The translations under genes were made by a program, and so were the position numbers. A stretch of DNA of 64,000 nt, from NCBI GenBank assembly GCA_002314195.1, contig DCCQ01000018.1, positions 25,597-89,596 on the forward strand, in the 5' to 3' direction. The number at the start of each line of letters is the position of its first letter. The stretch's first letter is position 1. A model generated the notes under the pieces. That model was not told the DNA's origin. It made no database searches and saw only the letters and a list, made by a program, of their open reading frames with translations. This document shows positions 32,018 to 40,775 of this stretch, piece after piece. Origin of the DNA: Bacteroidales bacterium UBA1077. Its GTDB lineage: Bacteria > Bacteroidota > Bacteroidia > Bacteroidales > UBA932.

Positions 32018-34987
32018 ATGCGGAGACTGTTTTTGATAATGATTCTGCTGCTGTCCTGCGCGGTTTCCTTCGCCCAGACCTACACCGTTTCAGGTACGGT
32101 TCTGAACAAGAAGACCAAAGCGCCGGTGGAATTCGCGACCGTGGTGGCCGTGGAATGCGAGCAATGGGCCGTCGCCGATGACAAAGGACGATTCACACTC
32201 AAGAACATCCCCGCAGGGAAGAACACGCTCAGCGTGTCTTGCCTTGGATTTGTGACAGACACAAAGACCGTCATCATCAGCAAGGATCTGACCGGCTACC
32301 GGGCATTTCTCAGCGAGGACAATCTTGCCCTTGAGGGGGTTGTCGTGACAGCGAAGGAGAACGAGAACAGCGCCACGACCAGCCGCACGATGGACAGGAC
32401 GGCGCTCGACCATGTCCAGATGGTCAGCCTTGCGGACATAGGCGGACTCCTGCCTGGAGGCGCGACAGCCAACCCAAGCCTGCTCTCCACCCAAAGGTTC
32501 AACATCAGGGCCGGAGGAAGCACCGAAGCGGGAAACGCGTCTTTCGGAACAGCAGTGGAAGTCGATGGCGTAAGACTCTCCAACAATGCCAGTTTCTCTG
32601 GAGCCAACGGAGTGGCGGTCAACAACATAGCCTCCAGCAACATAGAATCCGTCGAAGTGATCTCCGGCGTGCCTTCCGTTGAATATGGCGATGTCGGGGC
32701 GGGAATCGTCAAGGTCAACACAAAGAAGGGCATAGCCCCTTACGCGGTGACAATGACGACTAACCCAAAGACAAAGCAATTCTCCGTCAGCAAAGGCTTC
32801 GGTCTTGGGCAGACAAGGCGCGGGAACTCCGCCGGAGTGCTGAACGCCAGCGCCGAGTTTACATATTCAGTGGAAGACAGCCGCTCCCCTTACACATCCT
32901 ACGACAGAAAGCAGATCTCACTGATATATTCAAACCTTTTCAATTCGGGAATATTCAGTGACGCTCCGCTGAGGTTCTCCGCCGGAGTCACAGGCAACCT
33001 TGGCGGAAGCGACTCCAAGGCCGACCCTGACCTTCTGACAGGCACCTACGAGAAGCAGAAAGACAACACACTCAGGGCGAACATCGAGGCGAGCTGGCTG
33101 CTGAGCAAACCTTGGATCACCAATCTGGAGTTCAAGGGATCGGTGGTCAGGTCGGACAGGCTCAGCGAGACAAGAAACAGGTACTCCAGCGCGGCCGGAA
33201 CAGTCTCGCTGCACGGCAAGGAGGAAGGTTACTATGTGGCTGAGGACTATGCCACCAATCCGGACGCATCGGCAATCATGATCGCTCCTGGTTACTGGTA
33301 CAACACTATGTTCCTGGATGACAAGCCGTTCTCCTACAAGCTGACGCTCAAGAGCAACTGGGCTAGGAAATTCGGATCCGTCAACAACAAACTCAAACTG
33401 GGAGCGGACTGGAACGCTGACGCCAATTTCGGAAAGGGGCAATATTCGGAAGACCTGAGCAATGCTCCGTCTTACAGAACCTACGACTACAGCAAGATTC
33501 CGTTCATGAACAATCTCGCCCTGTTCGCCGAGGACAACATCTCCATCCCTGTCGGCAGGGAATCACACCTGAACCTGATCGCCGGACTGAGAGCCGAGAG
33601 CACTTTTATAAAAGGTTCTGAATATGGTACCACAACCAGTCTCTCGCCAAGATTCAATGCGAAATATTCAGTGTTCTCAGCCAAGGGACGCAGGGACAAG
33701 CTGGTCAGAAGTCTCGCTTTCCGGGCAAGCTGGGGTGTGGCGGTGAAGCAGCCGTCTTTCTCGATTCTCTACCCGCAGCCGGGCTACAGGGACCTCGTGG
33801 TGTTCAACCCTCCGACTGCAAGCGACGGAAAGGCCTACTACGCCTACTATGTGATGCCGACCACCATTGAATATAATCCCGGCCTTGTCTGGCAAAGGAA
33901 CCATCAAGGGGAGCTCGGGATGGAAATCAACCTTGCGGGCACAAGAATATCCCTGGCCGGATTCTGGAACAGAACCGTCAAGGCGTTCACGACCAACAAC
34001 GCCTACGATCCGTTCTCGTACAACTACACGGATCAGAAGGCGCTTGAGTCCTGCGCGATTCCGGTGGATAATAGGATCTATAGTGTTGACCGACAGACCG
34101 GTGTCGTGACCGTCACCGACAAGACAGGAACTCTTGATCCGGAAACCATCAAAGGAGTTACCAGAGAGTCTCTCGTCAGCAGGACTTACGCCGCCAACAG
34201 CGGGACTCCGGTCAACCGTTACGGTCTTGAATGGGTGATTGATTTCAAGAGGATCAACCCGATCAACACAGAGATCCGCCTTGACGGAAACTATTACTCC
34301 TACAAGACTGTCAATCAAGATCTTCTGGCATATTCACCAACCTCCCAAAGGATGGTTGACAACACTCCTTACAAGTACATCGGATGGTACGTCGGTGGCA
34401 ATGGGACGAGCAACGGCAGCGAGTCCAGGATGCTGAGGATGAACGTGAACATCACCACTCATATTCCTCGGGTCAGGATGATCGTCTCGGCGAAGCTCGA
34501 AGGGACGCTGCTGAGATATTCAAGAAACCTCAGCGAAACCGATGGAGGCACAAGGACTTACGCCGTCGATGACAACTCCTCTTATGTGCCGGGCTCCGAT
34601 CCGTCGTTTATGGACAGAAGGGTGATCGCCGTCACCTATCCTGAGTATTACTCCAGTTATTGGGATCCGACCCCGAAGCCTTTCCTTCAGGATTTCCTTT
34701 GGGCGAGGGAAAACGACAGAGAGCTTTACAACAATCTGTGCAGTCTCGTGTCAAGGACCTCATTCACGTACAATTACCAGAAGGATTACATCACGCCTTA
34801 TTTCTCGGCGAACTTCAGCGTGACGAAGGAGATCGGGGACATCGCGTCCATCTCTTTCTACGCCAACAACTTCTTCAGGAATCTGGGACAGGTCTATTCC
34901 ACCAAGACTCAGCAGTATTACTCCGTGACAGGGAGCGGCTACGTTCCCCAATTCTACTATGGCCTTACTTTAAGGTTGAAATTTTAG
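32018..34987 (+). CDS. TonB-dependent receptor with carboxypeptidase-regulatory domain
   Basis: 989 residues. Signal peptide 1-19 (cleavage near SFAQ); a CarboxypepD_reg-like domain about 22-100 (VSGTVLNKKTKAPVEFATV); a possible TonB box around LEGVVVTA; a plug domain about 115-230 with NIRAGGS and SVEVISGVPSVEYGDVGAGIV; then a 22-stranded barrel ending in the expected aromatic YGLTLRLKF. It has no SusD partner. Instead it is followed by DUF4876 and DUF6850 genes, an arrangement seen elsewhere in Bacteroidetes, and by two peptidases. This suggests import of a protein, peptide or a metal carried by one. Confidence 0.92.
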   Translation: MRRLFLIMILLLSCAVSFAQTYTVSGTVLNKKTKAPVEFATVVAVECEQWAVADDKGRFTLKNIPAGKNTLSVSCLGFVTDTKTVIISKDLTGYRAFLSEDNLALEGVVVTAKENENSATTSRTMDRTALDHVQMVSLADIGGLLPGGATANPSLLSTQRFNIRAGGSTEAGNASFGTAVEVDGVRLSNNASFSGANGVAVNNIASSNIESVEVISGVPSVEYGDVGAGIVKVNTKKGIAPYAVTMTTNPKTKQFSVSKGFGLGQTRRGNSAGVLNASAEFTYSVEDSRSPYTSYDRKQISLIYSNLFNSGIFSDAPLRFSAGVTGNLGGSDSKADPDLLTGTYEKQKDNTLRANIEASWLLSKPWITNLEFKGSVVRSDRLSETRNRYSSAAGTVSLHGKEEGYYVAEDYATNPDASAIMIAPGYWYNTMFLDDKPFSYKLTLKSNWARKFGSVNNKLKLGADWNADANFGKGQYSEDLSNAPSYRTYDYSKIPFMNNLALFAEDNISIPVGRESHLNLIAGLRAESTFIKGSEYGTTTSLSPRFNAKYSVFSAKGRRDKLVRSLAFRASWGVAVKQPSFSILYPQPGYRDLVVFNPPTASDGKAYYAYYVMPTTIEYNPGLVWQRNHQGELGMEINLAGTRISLAGFWNRTVKAFTTNNAYDPFSYNYTDQKALESCAIPVDNRIYSVDRQTGVVTVTDKTGTLDPETIKGVTRESLVSRTYAANSGTPVNRYGLEWVIDFKRINPINTEIRLDGNYYSYKTVNQDLLAYSPTSQRMVDNTPYKYIGWYVGGNGTSNGSESRMLRMNVNITTHIPRVRMIVSAKLEGTLLRYSRNLSETDGGTRTYAVDDNSSYVPGSDPSFMDRRVIAVTYPEYYSSYWDPTPKPFLQDFLWARENDRELYNNLCSLVSRTSFTYNYQKDYITPYFSANFSVTKEIGDIASISFYANNFFRNLGQVYSTKTQQYYSVTGSGYVPQFYYGLTLRLKF

Positions 34988-35033
34988 ACAAACGAACTGT
35001 TTACAAGTTACAAACAACAAAAAACAAAGTACA

Positions 35034-36323
35034 ATGAAAAAGTTCATCTACATTCTTCTCGCGGCGGCCGCGGCATTCACGGCATGCAAAAAAGACGAGA
35101 GCGCAAAGGTCAATGATGTCACCGTACAGGTTCTGATCGACAATGAGCCTGTGACGGACGCTGTCGAGGTGACCGTGACTGACAAGTCTTCGTCTACGGC
35201 ATACAAAGCCACTACCGTGAACGGCACGGCGACATTCCAGCTTGTGGCCGGAATCTACGAGGCTTCCGCGACTCTTTACAAGGAGTCAAGCGTCTACAAT
35301 GGCACCAATTCCTCTGTCACAGTCGTGGACGGTGGGGCCAACGCATTCACTCTCAACCTCGCGGAATCCACAACAAGTCAGGTCATCATCAAGGAGCTTT
35401 ACTTCGGCGGCTGTATGGACAACGAAGGTGCCAATGAATACAAATATGGCAAGTACGTGATACTTTATAACAATTCTCCTGTCGAGGCAGACGCAAGCAA
35501 ATATACACTGGCCATGAGTAATCCTGCCAACGCACATGCCACGAATAATTTTCTTAAGGATGGAGCACTATCATACACCGACTATATTCCCGCATGGACC
35601 GCAGTGTGGTGGTTCCAAAATAAAGTTAAGATTGCCCCATATTCACAAATTGTAATCTCAATAACAGGTGCCATAGATCACACAAAGACCTACACAAACT
35701 CCGTAGATCTAAGTAATGCGGACTACGTACTCTATGACCCAGAAGTATTCAACCACCCTCTAATGTACCCAGCCCCTTCCAGTTCTATAAATCCAGCCAA
35801 CTATCTTAAAACTTATTGCTATGGCATGGGAAATGGTTGGGGACTGTCCAACGACTCACCAGCATTTTTTGTCTTCTGCCCTGAGGGGACAACCGCTAAA
35901 GATTTTGTGACAAACACTGACAATATTATAAGTCCTACCGGGAAACCTGCTTTCAATTGCGCCAAGATTCCGCTCGCTTGGGTCAAGGACGGCGTCGAGG
36001 TCTTCGACAACGCCAACCTCCAGAAATCCAACAAGAGGCTTCTTGACAGCGTTGACGCCGGCTACATTGGCTTCACCAACAAGAGCGGCTACACCATCTA
36101 CAGGAATGTTGACAAGGAGGCCACCGAGGCCCTCGCCGAGAACGAGGGCAAACTCGTGTACAACTATGCCGGTGGTACAGAGACTCTTGAGGGTGGCTCG
36201 ACCGATCCTTCCGGAATCGACGCCGAGGCATCCATCGCCAAGGGAGCTCACATCATCTACAAGGACACCAACAACTCCAGAAACGACTTCCACCAGAGGA
36301 AGGTCGCTTCCATCAAGAAATAA
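35034..36323 (+). CDS. DUF4876 lipoprotein, partner of the TonB receptor
   Basis: 429 residues. A lipoprotein signal ends at ...AAFTACKKD, so it is anchored by C18 or so. A beta-sandwich-like domain (about 25-110, VTVQVLIDNEPVTDAVEV) is followed by the DUF4876 body with VIIKELYFGGCMDN. In other Bacteroidetes this family follows a TonB receptor and probably helps bind the substrate at the cell surface. The middle third (about 35460-35940) is clearly AT-richer and uses different codons than both ends, as if that part was replaced by recombination. The next gene starts four bases after its stop. Confidence 0.85.
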   Translation: MKKFIYILLAAAAAFTACKKDESAKVNDVTVQVLIDNEPVTDAVEVTVTDKSSSTAYKATTVNGTATFQLVAGIYEASATLYKESSVYNGTNSSVTVVDGGANAFTLNLAESTTSQVIIKELYFGGCMDNEGANEYKYGKYVILYNNSPVEADASKYTLAMSNPANAHATNNFLKDGALSYTDYIPAWTAVWWFQNKVKIAPYSQIVISITGAIDHTKTYTNSVDLSNADYVLYDPEVFNHPLMYPAPSSSINPANYLKTYCYGMGNGWGLSNDSPAFFVFCPEGTTAKDFVTNTDNIISPTGKPAFNCAKIPLAWVKDGVEVFDNANLQKSNKRLLDSVDAGYIGFTNKSGYTIYRNVDKEATEALAENEGKLVYNYAGGTETLEGGSTDPSGIDAEASIAKGAHIIYKDTNNSRNDFHQRKVASIKK

Positions 36324-36326
36324 ATC

Positions 36327-37952
36327 ATGGGTTCAAGAATCCTTTCGTTCATAGGAGTTTTCATCCTCTCCGCTCTTCCGGCCTGGTCACAGACCGAAGA
36401 GTGGAAGGATGAATATTCCCGTTTCACAGACTTCAGCCCTTGGGTGCGGTCTTCCAATCCCGCCGGAATAACAACCTTGCCGGTGGACAGGACTTCAACC
36501 GTCAAAGCAAGCTTTGAGAAGAAGAACGGAGGATTGATGGACCTGCACGAAAGCCGCGACTGCTTCAAGCCAGGTCTGGAGGCGGCTTCCTTTATGAGAA
36601 TCTCCGACCGGATCACATTCTACGGCCGGATGGACTACAGCTATTTCAAGGGCAAGGATATGGGTGGCCAGATCCTGATGGACCCTTACTACAACCCGAT
36701 CAATTTTCTCGAAAGCGTGGACACCACGACCGGGACAAAGACTTTGGAGGAATATACCCTTGAGGGCGGGATGGCATATTCATTTAGTGACAGGTTCACG
36801 CTTGCCGGGAAGATAAACTTCCAGAGCGCGGACTATGCCAAGCGCAAGGATCCAAGGTCGTACAACCAATGGATGGATCTGGACGCCTCGTTCGGGGCAA
36901 GATATTCATTGGCGGACGGGAAAGGGGCTTTCGGAATCAGCCTCAACTACACCAAGACGATCGAGACTGTCGCCGAGAAACTCTTCGGCACGCTTGACAG
37001 GCAGTACTACTATCTGGTGGACTACGGCGGTAGTTTCGGCAAGGTTGAGATCATCGACGGGGACAACGGCTATCTTTCAGTCTCCAACGAGCGCCCGATG
37101 TTCAACCAGTTCTTCGGAGGAAGCGCGCAGGCCGAGTTCAAGGTCGGAGGTGTGAGCGCCTTCGTGGATCTGGGCGCAGCCTACCGCAAAGGCTATTTCG
37201 GAAAGAAGGCCAGCGGTTCCGTACGGTTCTGCGACTTCGACGGAATGAGGTACACTCTGGACACCAGAATTTCCTTCAGGACCGGGAAATTGCTCAACCG
37301 AATTGACGGAAACTGGAATATTATGGCATCCCTCAACAAGGAGAACTCCTACAGGGTTTCCACAAATCCAGGCCAGAATCCTGAGATCCAATATTTTGGA
37401 AGTCAGGAAGTCGGAGACAAGACTGTCGGGCGGATCAAAGCGAGATACTCCATTGAGAAACAGGTGGATGGCGCCGCTGACATATTCAAGCCCGCTCCTT
37501 GGGCGGTATCAATCGGCTTTGAACGGTTCTTTATGAACCAGACCGCCACCTCCTACCCTTTCTACAGGAAGCAGAGGTTGGCTCAGAACACCGTCAACGC
37601 GGTGGCTGTCAAGAATTTCATTATGCGGGGCAACTTCCTGTCCCTCACTCTCGGGGCGAATTATTCATTCGCCGGCGACAACCTTAAAAACGAGGACGGG
37701 CAATATTCGTCAGCCTCGGGAAACCCTCGCACCAATGAAACCTACCTGAACAGGAACTTTGAATATTTCGATGCCTCCTCCACCGGAGGCGACGCCTCGA
37801 TACGCTACACTCTGGTAAGGAAGACCGGGAAAAGGCATTATTCGGTGTTCGTGGATCTTTCAGACAGTTACCGCCGCCTGACCTCAGATCCGGAATATCT
37901 CACTGGAAACTATAGAAACACAATCATACTTACTATCGGATGCAATTTTTAA
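36327..37952 (+). CDS. DUF6850-type outer-membrane beta-barrel protein
   Basis: 541 residues with a signal peptide (1-21, ALPAWSQ). The rest has alternating hydrophobic strands and ends in NTIILTIGCNF, a terminal phenylalanine typical of outer-membrane barrels. FSPWVRSSNPAGITTLPVDR near the N-terminus fits my memory of the DUF6850 family, always found with DUF4876 and a TonB receptor. Function unproven. Its last 13 bases overlap the start of the M16 protease gene, so translation is coupled and the products probably work together. Confidence 0.8.
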   Translation: MGSRILSFIGVFILSALPAWSQTEEWKDEYSRFTDFSPWVRSSNPAGITTLPVDRTSTVKASFEKKNGGLMDLHESRDCFKPGLEAASFMRISDRITFYGRMDYSYFKGKDMGGQILMDPYYNPINFLESVDTTTGTKTLEEYTLEGGMAYSFSDRFTLAGKINFQSADYAKRKDPRSYNQWMDLDASFGARYSLADGKGAFGISLNYTKTIETVAEKLFGTLDRQYYYLVDYGGSFGKVEIIDGDNGYLSVSNERPMFNQFFGGSAQAEFKVGGVSAFVDLGAAYRKGYFGKKASGSVRFCDFDGMRYTLDTRISFRTGKLLNRIDGNWNIMASLNKENSYRVSTNPGQNPEIQYFGSQEVGDKTVGRIKARYSIEKQVDGAADIFKPAPWAVSIGFERFFMNQTATSYPFYRKQRLAQNTVNAVAVKNFIMRGNFLSLTLGANYSFAGDNLKNEDGQYSSASGNPRTNETYLNRNFEYFDASSTGGDASIRYTLVRKTGKRHYSVFVDLSDSYRRLTSDPEYLTGNYRNTIILTIGCNF

Positions 37953-40768
37953 GATCTCTTTTCATAGCGTCGGCCGCGCTTGCATTGTGCGCTTACAGCC
38001 TGACAGCACAGCCTCTGCCGCAGGACGGGCAGATCAGGACAGGGAAACTCGACAACGGACTGACCTATTATGTCAGACATTGTGCCAACCCTGCCGGAGT
38101 GGCGGATTTCTACATCGTGCACAATGTCGGAGCGCTTCAGGAAGAAGACAACCAGAACGGTCTCGCTCATTTCCTTGAGCACATGGCGTTCAACGGAATC
38201 AAGCATTATCCCGGAAAAGAGATGCTTGAGTTTCTGGGAAGGAACGGTGTCCGCTTCGGAGCGAACGTGAACGCGTTCACCTCCAGAAACGAGACCTGCT
38301 ATCACATCGACGGAGCGCCGGTTGCCAGAGAGAGTTTTGTGGACTCACTGCTGTTAATCCTCCACGACTGGTCAGGCGACATTCTTTGCGAGCAGGATGA
38401 GCTTGATGACGAAAGAGGAGTGATCCGTGAGGAATGGCGAAGGGGCTTCGACTCACGACGCACACTTTTCACCGCGCAGACTAATCTTGTCTACCAAGGT
38501 TCCAAGCAGACCAAGAGGACTGTTCTGGGATCCCTTGATGTGATCAACAACTTCAGGCGGGACGAGATCCTCGACTTCTATCACAAGTGGTACAGGCCTG
38601 ATCTTCAGGCGATAATCGTGGTCGGAGACATTGACGCCGCACAAATGGAGAAAAAGATCCGCAGTCAGTTCTCAGACATTCCCAAAGCTGTGAATCCGAC
38701 TCCTAAAGAGGTCTATCTCGCGCCTGAGGCCGACGGACCGGTCTTCGAGAATCTGATCGATTCCTCTCTCAGTTTCACGGCCCTCAAGGTCTTCTACAGG
38801 ATGCCTTATCCTGCACGTGAGATCCGGAGCACAGAAGAGTTCTACAAGGATCTCTACATACGTGACATTCTCGCCAACGTGATGTCCGAGAGAATGAGAG
38901 AACAGATCCGTTCCGGCAAGGCGGAGCCTCAGTCAGCGGTGATGGTGAACTACGCCGAATCCAGTGACTACTACGTTGACCTCTACACCATCCTATGCCG
39001 GAAAGACAGCGGATTGCTGCCGCTGATCGACTTCTACGCCAGAAACGAGAAGGCGATGATTGAATATGGAATCTCGGAGGCCGAGCTTGATGCCATGAAG
39101 ATGACCGTCAGAAAGCGTTATCACCTTGACAGACCGCTCAATCCGGCGTCTGTCAGCAACGCCGACCTCGTGGCTGTCTGCCACAACAACTTTATCAGCG
39201 GAACGTCCCTGACAAATCCGGCTGAACTTCGCGCGATCCAGAACAGGATCATCTCCGGGATAACATTGGACGATGTAAAGCCTTACATCGGCAAGGTGTT
39301 CTCACAGAGTGACAAGATCTACTCATGGTTCGCCAACCCGAAAGACAAGGACAGAATCCCATCTACGGAAGAGACCAAGGCAAGGCTTGCCAAGGCTTTC
39401 GCACAGGATGCGAAACCGAACTTCGTCACATTCAGAAAGGTTGACCTCAACGTGAACGCAGCCGAAGGCAGGATCGTCAAAGAAAAGGCTGTCAAAGGGT
39501 TGGAAGGCAGCAAGGAATGGACACTGAGCAACGGAGCCAAAGTCTATTGGACTCCGGTCAACGACCCGAAAGTTACTCCGGACCTTTCGCTTCTTGTCTA
39601 CTTCAACTCAGGCTACAACGCCCTGCCGCAGGACAGATTCGCCTCAGCCTTGTTCGCCGGAGAGTTCATCAAGACCAACGCCGGGTTCAGAGGAGCGTCA
39701 AGCGATGAGATCGCCAAGGTACCGGAATGCAATGAGGTCACAAGGTCGATCAGAATCAGTGAACGGTTCGCCGGAATCTTCATGTCAGCTCCGGCCAAGA
39801 AGGCCGAGAATGCCTTCCGCATAGCATCGCTCACCATCACAGACCCTTACATGGGCAATGACAAGGTGCTGAAGCAGACGAAGGACAAGAAGCTTGAAAC
39901 CCTCGGTGAGCCTAAGAAAGACGCCGTCCGTTTCAACGAGGCCTGCGATTCGCTCATCTACGGCAACCATCCTTGGTCTGTGAAAATAGACTCTTCGGCG
40001 GTTGAGGGAGTCGACATGACGCTTGTCGGGGAGATCTACCGCAGGGAGTTCAATCCTTCGCTCGGAATGACAGTCTTCATCGCCGGAAACCTCGATGAAG
40101 CCCAAGTCAAGGAATATGTATGCAAGTACATCGCATCGATTCCGGACGGAGACAGGAGTGTGAGGAAGAGCGGCATCAAAGAGAGGGTCCCTTCATTCAA
40201 GGGAGTGAGCGAGTTCTCGATGACCGGCAAGAAAGAGATCAACCCTTACACCCTCGTGTCAAGGATATTCTCTTCCAAGGTCAAGCCAGCGACAGAAAGC
40301 ATAGCGGCGGTCGACTTTGTGGACTACATCCTGTCACAGCGTCTCCTCAATCAGATCAGAGAAAAACGTGGCGGTACCTACACGATCAGATTCAGTTCAA
40401 CGGTAAGCGTGCGTGAGAAGGGACGCAGCGAATCCGAGGTCACATTCAAGACCAGACCTGACCTCTACAAAGCGCTTGTAGGAGATCTTGATGACGTCAT
40501 CTCTGAATTCAATGCCGAAGGCCCTACCGAGAAAGAGCTTGAAGAGGCACGGACATGGCTGATAAAGAACAATTTGGAGTCGAAGGCCAAGCGTTCCGAA
40601 TCAATGTCGCACAGAAACTCCCAGGTGATGAACTACGTCAGGAACGGCATCGATCCGAACACGGACTGGGAAGCCGCCTACAAGAAAGTCTCATCCGAGG
40701 ATGTGCGCAAGGCGGCCGGAAAGCTTACCGGCAGGAACTCTCTGACTGTCATTTACACCGAAGAATAG
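37940..40768 (+). CDS. M16 family zinc protease, periplasmic (PqqL/FusC-like size)
   Basis: 942 residues: signal peptide 1-23 (cleavage near LTAQP), then two pairs of M16 half-domains. The inverted zinc motif HFLEH lies near residues 74-78 in NGLAHFLEHMAFNGIKHYPG, and the downstream glutamate is in the ERGVIREEW segment. The last 450 residues contain the inactive half, with the family's KRGGTYTIRFS arm. It should act in the periplasm on proteins or long peptides that fit its closed chamber. Position directly after a TonB receptor set resembles the FusA-FusC ferredoxin-use system of plant-associated enterobacteria. Start at 37940 overlaps the upstream gene by 13 bases. Confidence 0.9.
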   Translation: MQFLRSLFIASAALALCAYSLTAQPLPQDGQIRTGKLDNGLTYYVRHCANPAGVADFYIVHNVGALQEEDNQNGLAHFLEHMAFNGIKHYPGKEMLEFLGRNGVRFGANVNAFTSRNETCYHIDGAPVARESFVDSLLLILHDWSGDILCEQDELDDERGVIREEWRRGFDSRRTLFTAQTNLVYQGSKQTKRTVLGSLDVINNFRRDEILDFYHKWYRPDLQAIIVVGDIDAAQMEKKIRSQFSDIPKAVNPTPKEVYLAPEADGPVFENLIDSSLSFTALKVFYRMPYPAREIRSTEEFYKDLYIRDILANVMSERMREQIRSGKAEPQSAVMVNYAESSDYYVDLYTILCRKDSGLLPLIDFYARNEKAMIEYGISEAELDAMKMTVRKRYHLDRPLNPASVSNADLVAVCHNNFISGTSLTNPAELRAIQNRIISGITLDDVKPYIGKVFSQSDKIYSWFANPKDKDRIPSTEETKARLAKAFAQDAKPNFVTFRKVDLNVNAAEGRIVKEKAVKGLEGSKEWTLSNGAKVYWTPVNDPKVTPDLSLLVYFNSGYNALPQDRFASALFAGEFIKTNAGFRGASSDEIAKVPECNEVTRSIRISERFAGIFMSAPAKKAENAFRIASLTITDPYMGNDKVLKQTKDKKLETLGEPKKDAVRFNEACDSLIYGNHPWSVKIDSSAVEGVDMTLVGEIYRREFNPSLGMTVFIAGNLDEAQVKEYVCKYIASIPDGDRSVRKSGIKERVPSFKGVSEFSMTGKKEINPYTLVSRIFSSKVKPATESIAAVDFVDYILSQRLLNQIREKRGGTYTIRFSSTVSVREKGRSESEVTFKTRPDLYKALVGDLDDVISEFNAEGPTEKELEEARTWLIKNNLESKAKRSESMSHRNSQVMNYVRNGIDPNTDWEAAYKKVSSEDVRKAAGKLTGRNSLTVIYTEE

Positions 40769-40775
40769 ACTTCTG

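Noticed and set aside
36327..37952. SusD-like partner of the TonB receptor
   Set aside because: The protein lacks a lipobox and TPR-type helices and ends like a beta-barrel; no SusD is present in the locus.
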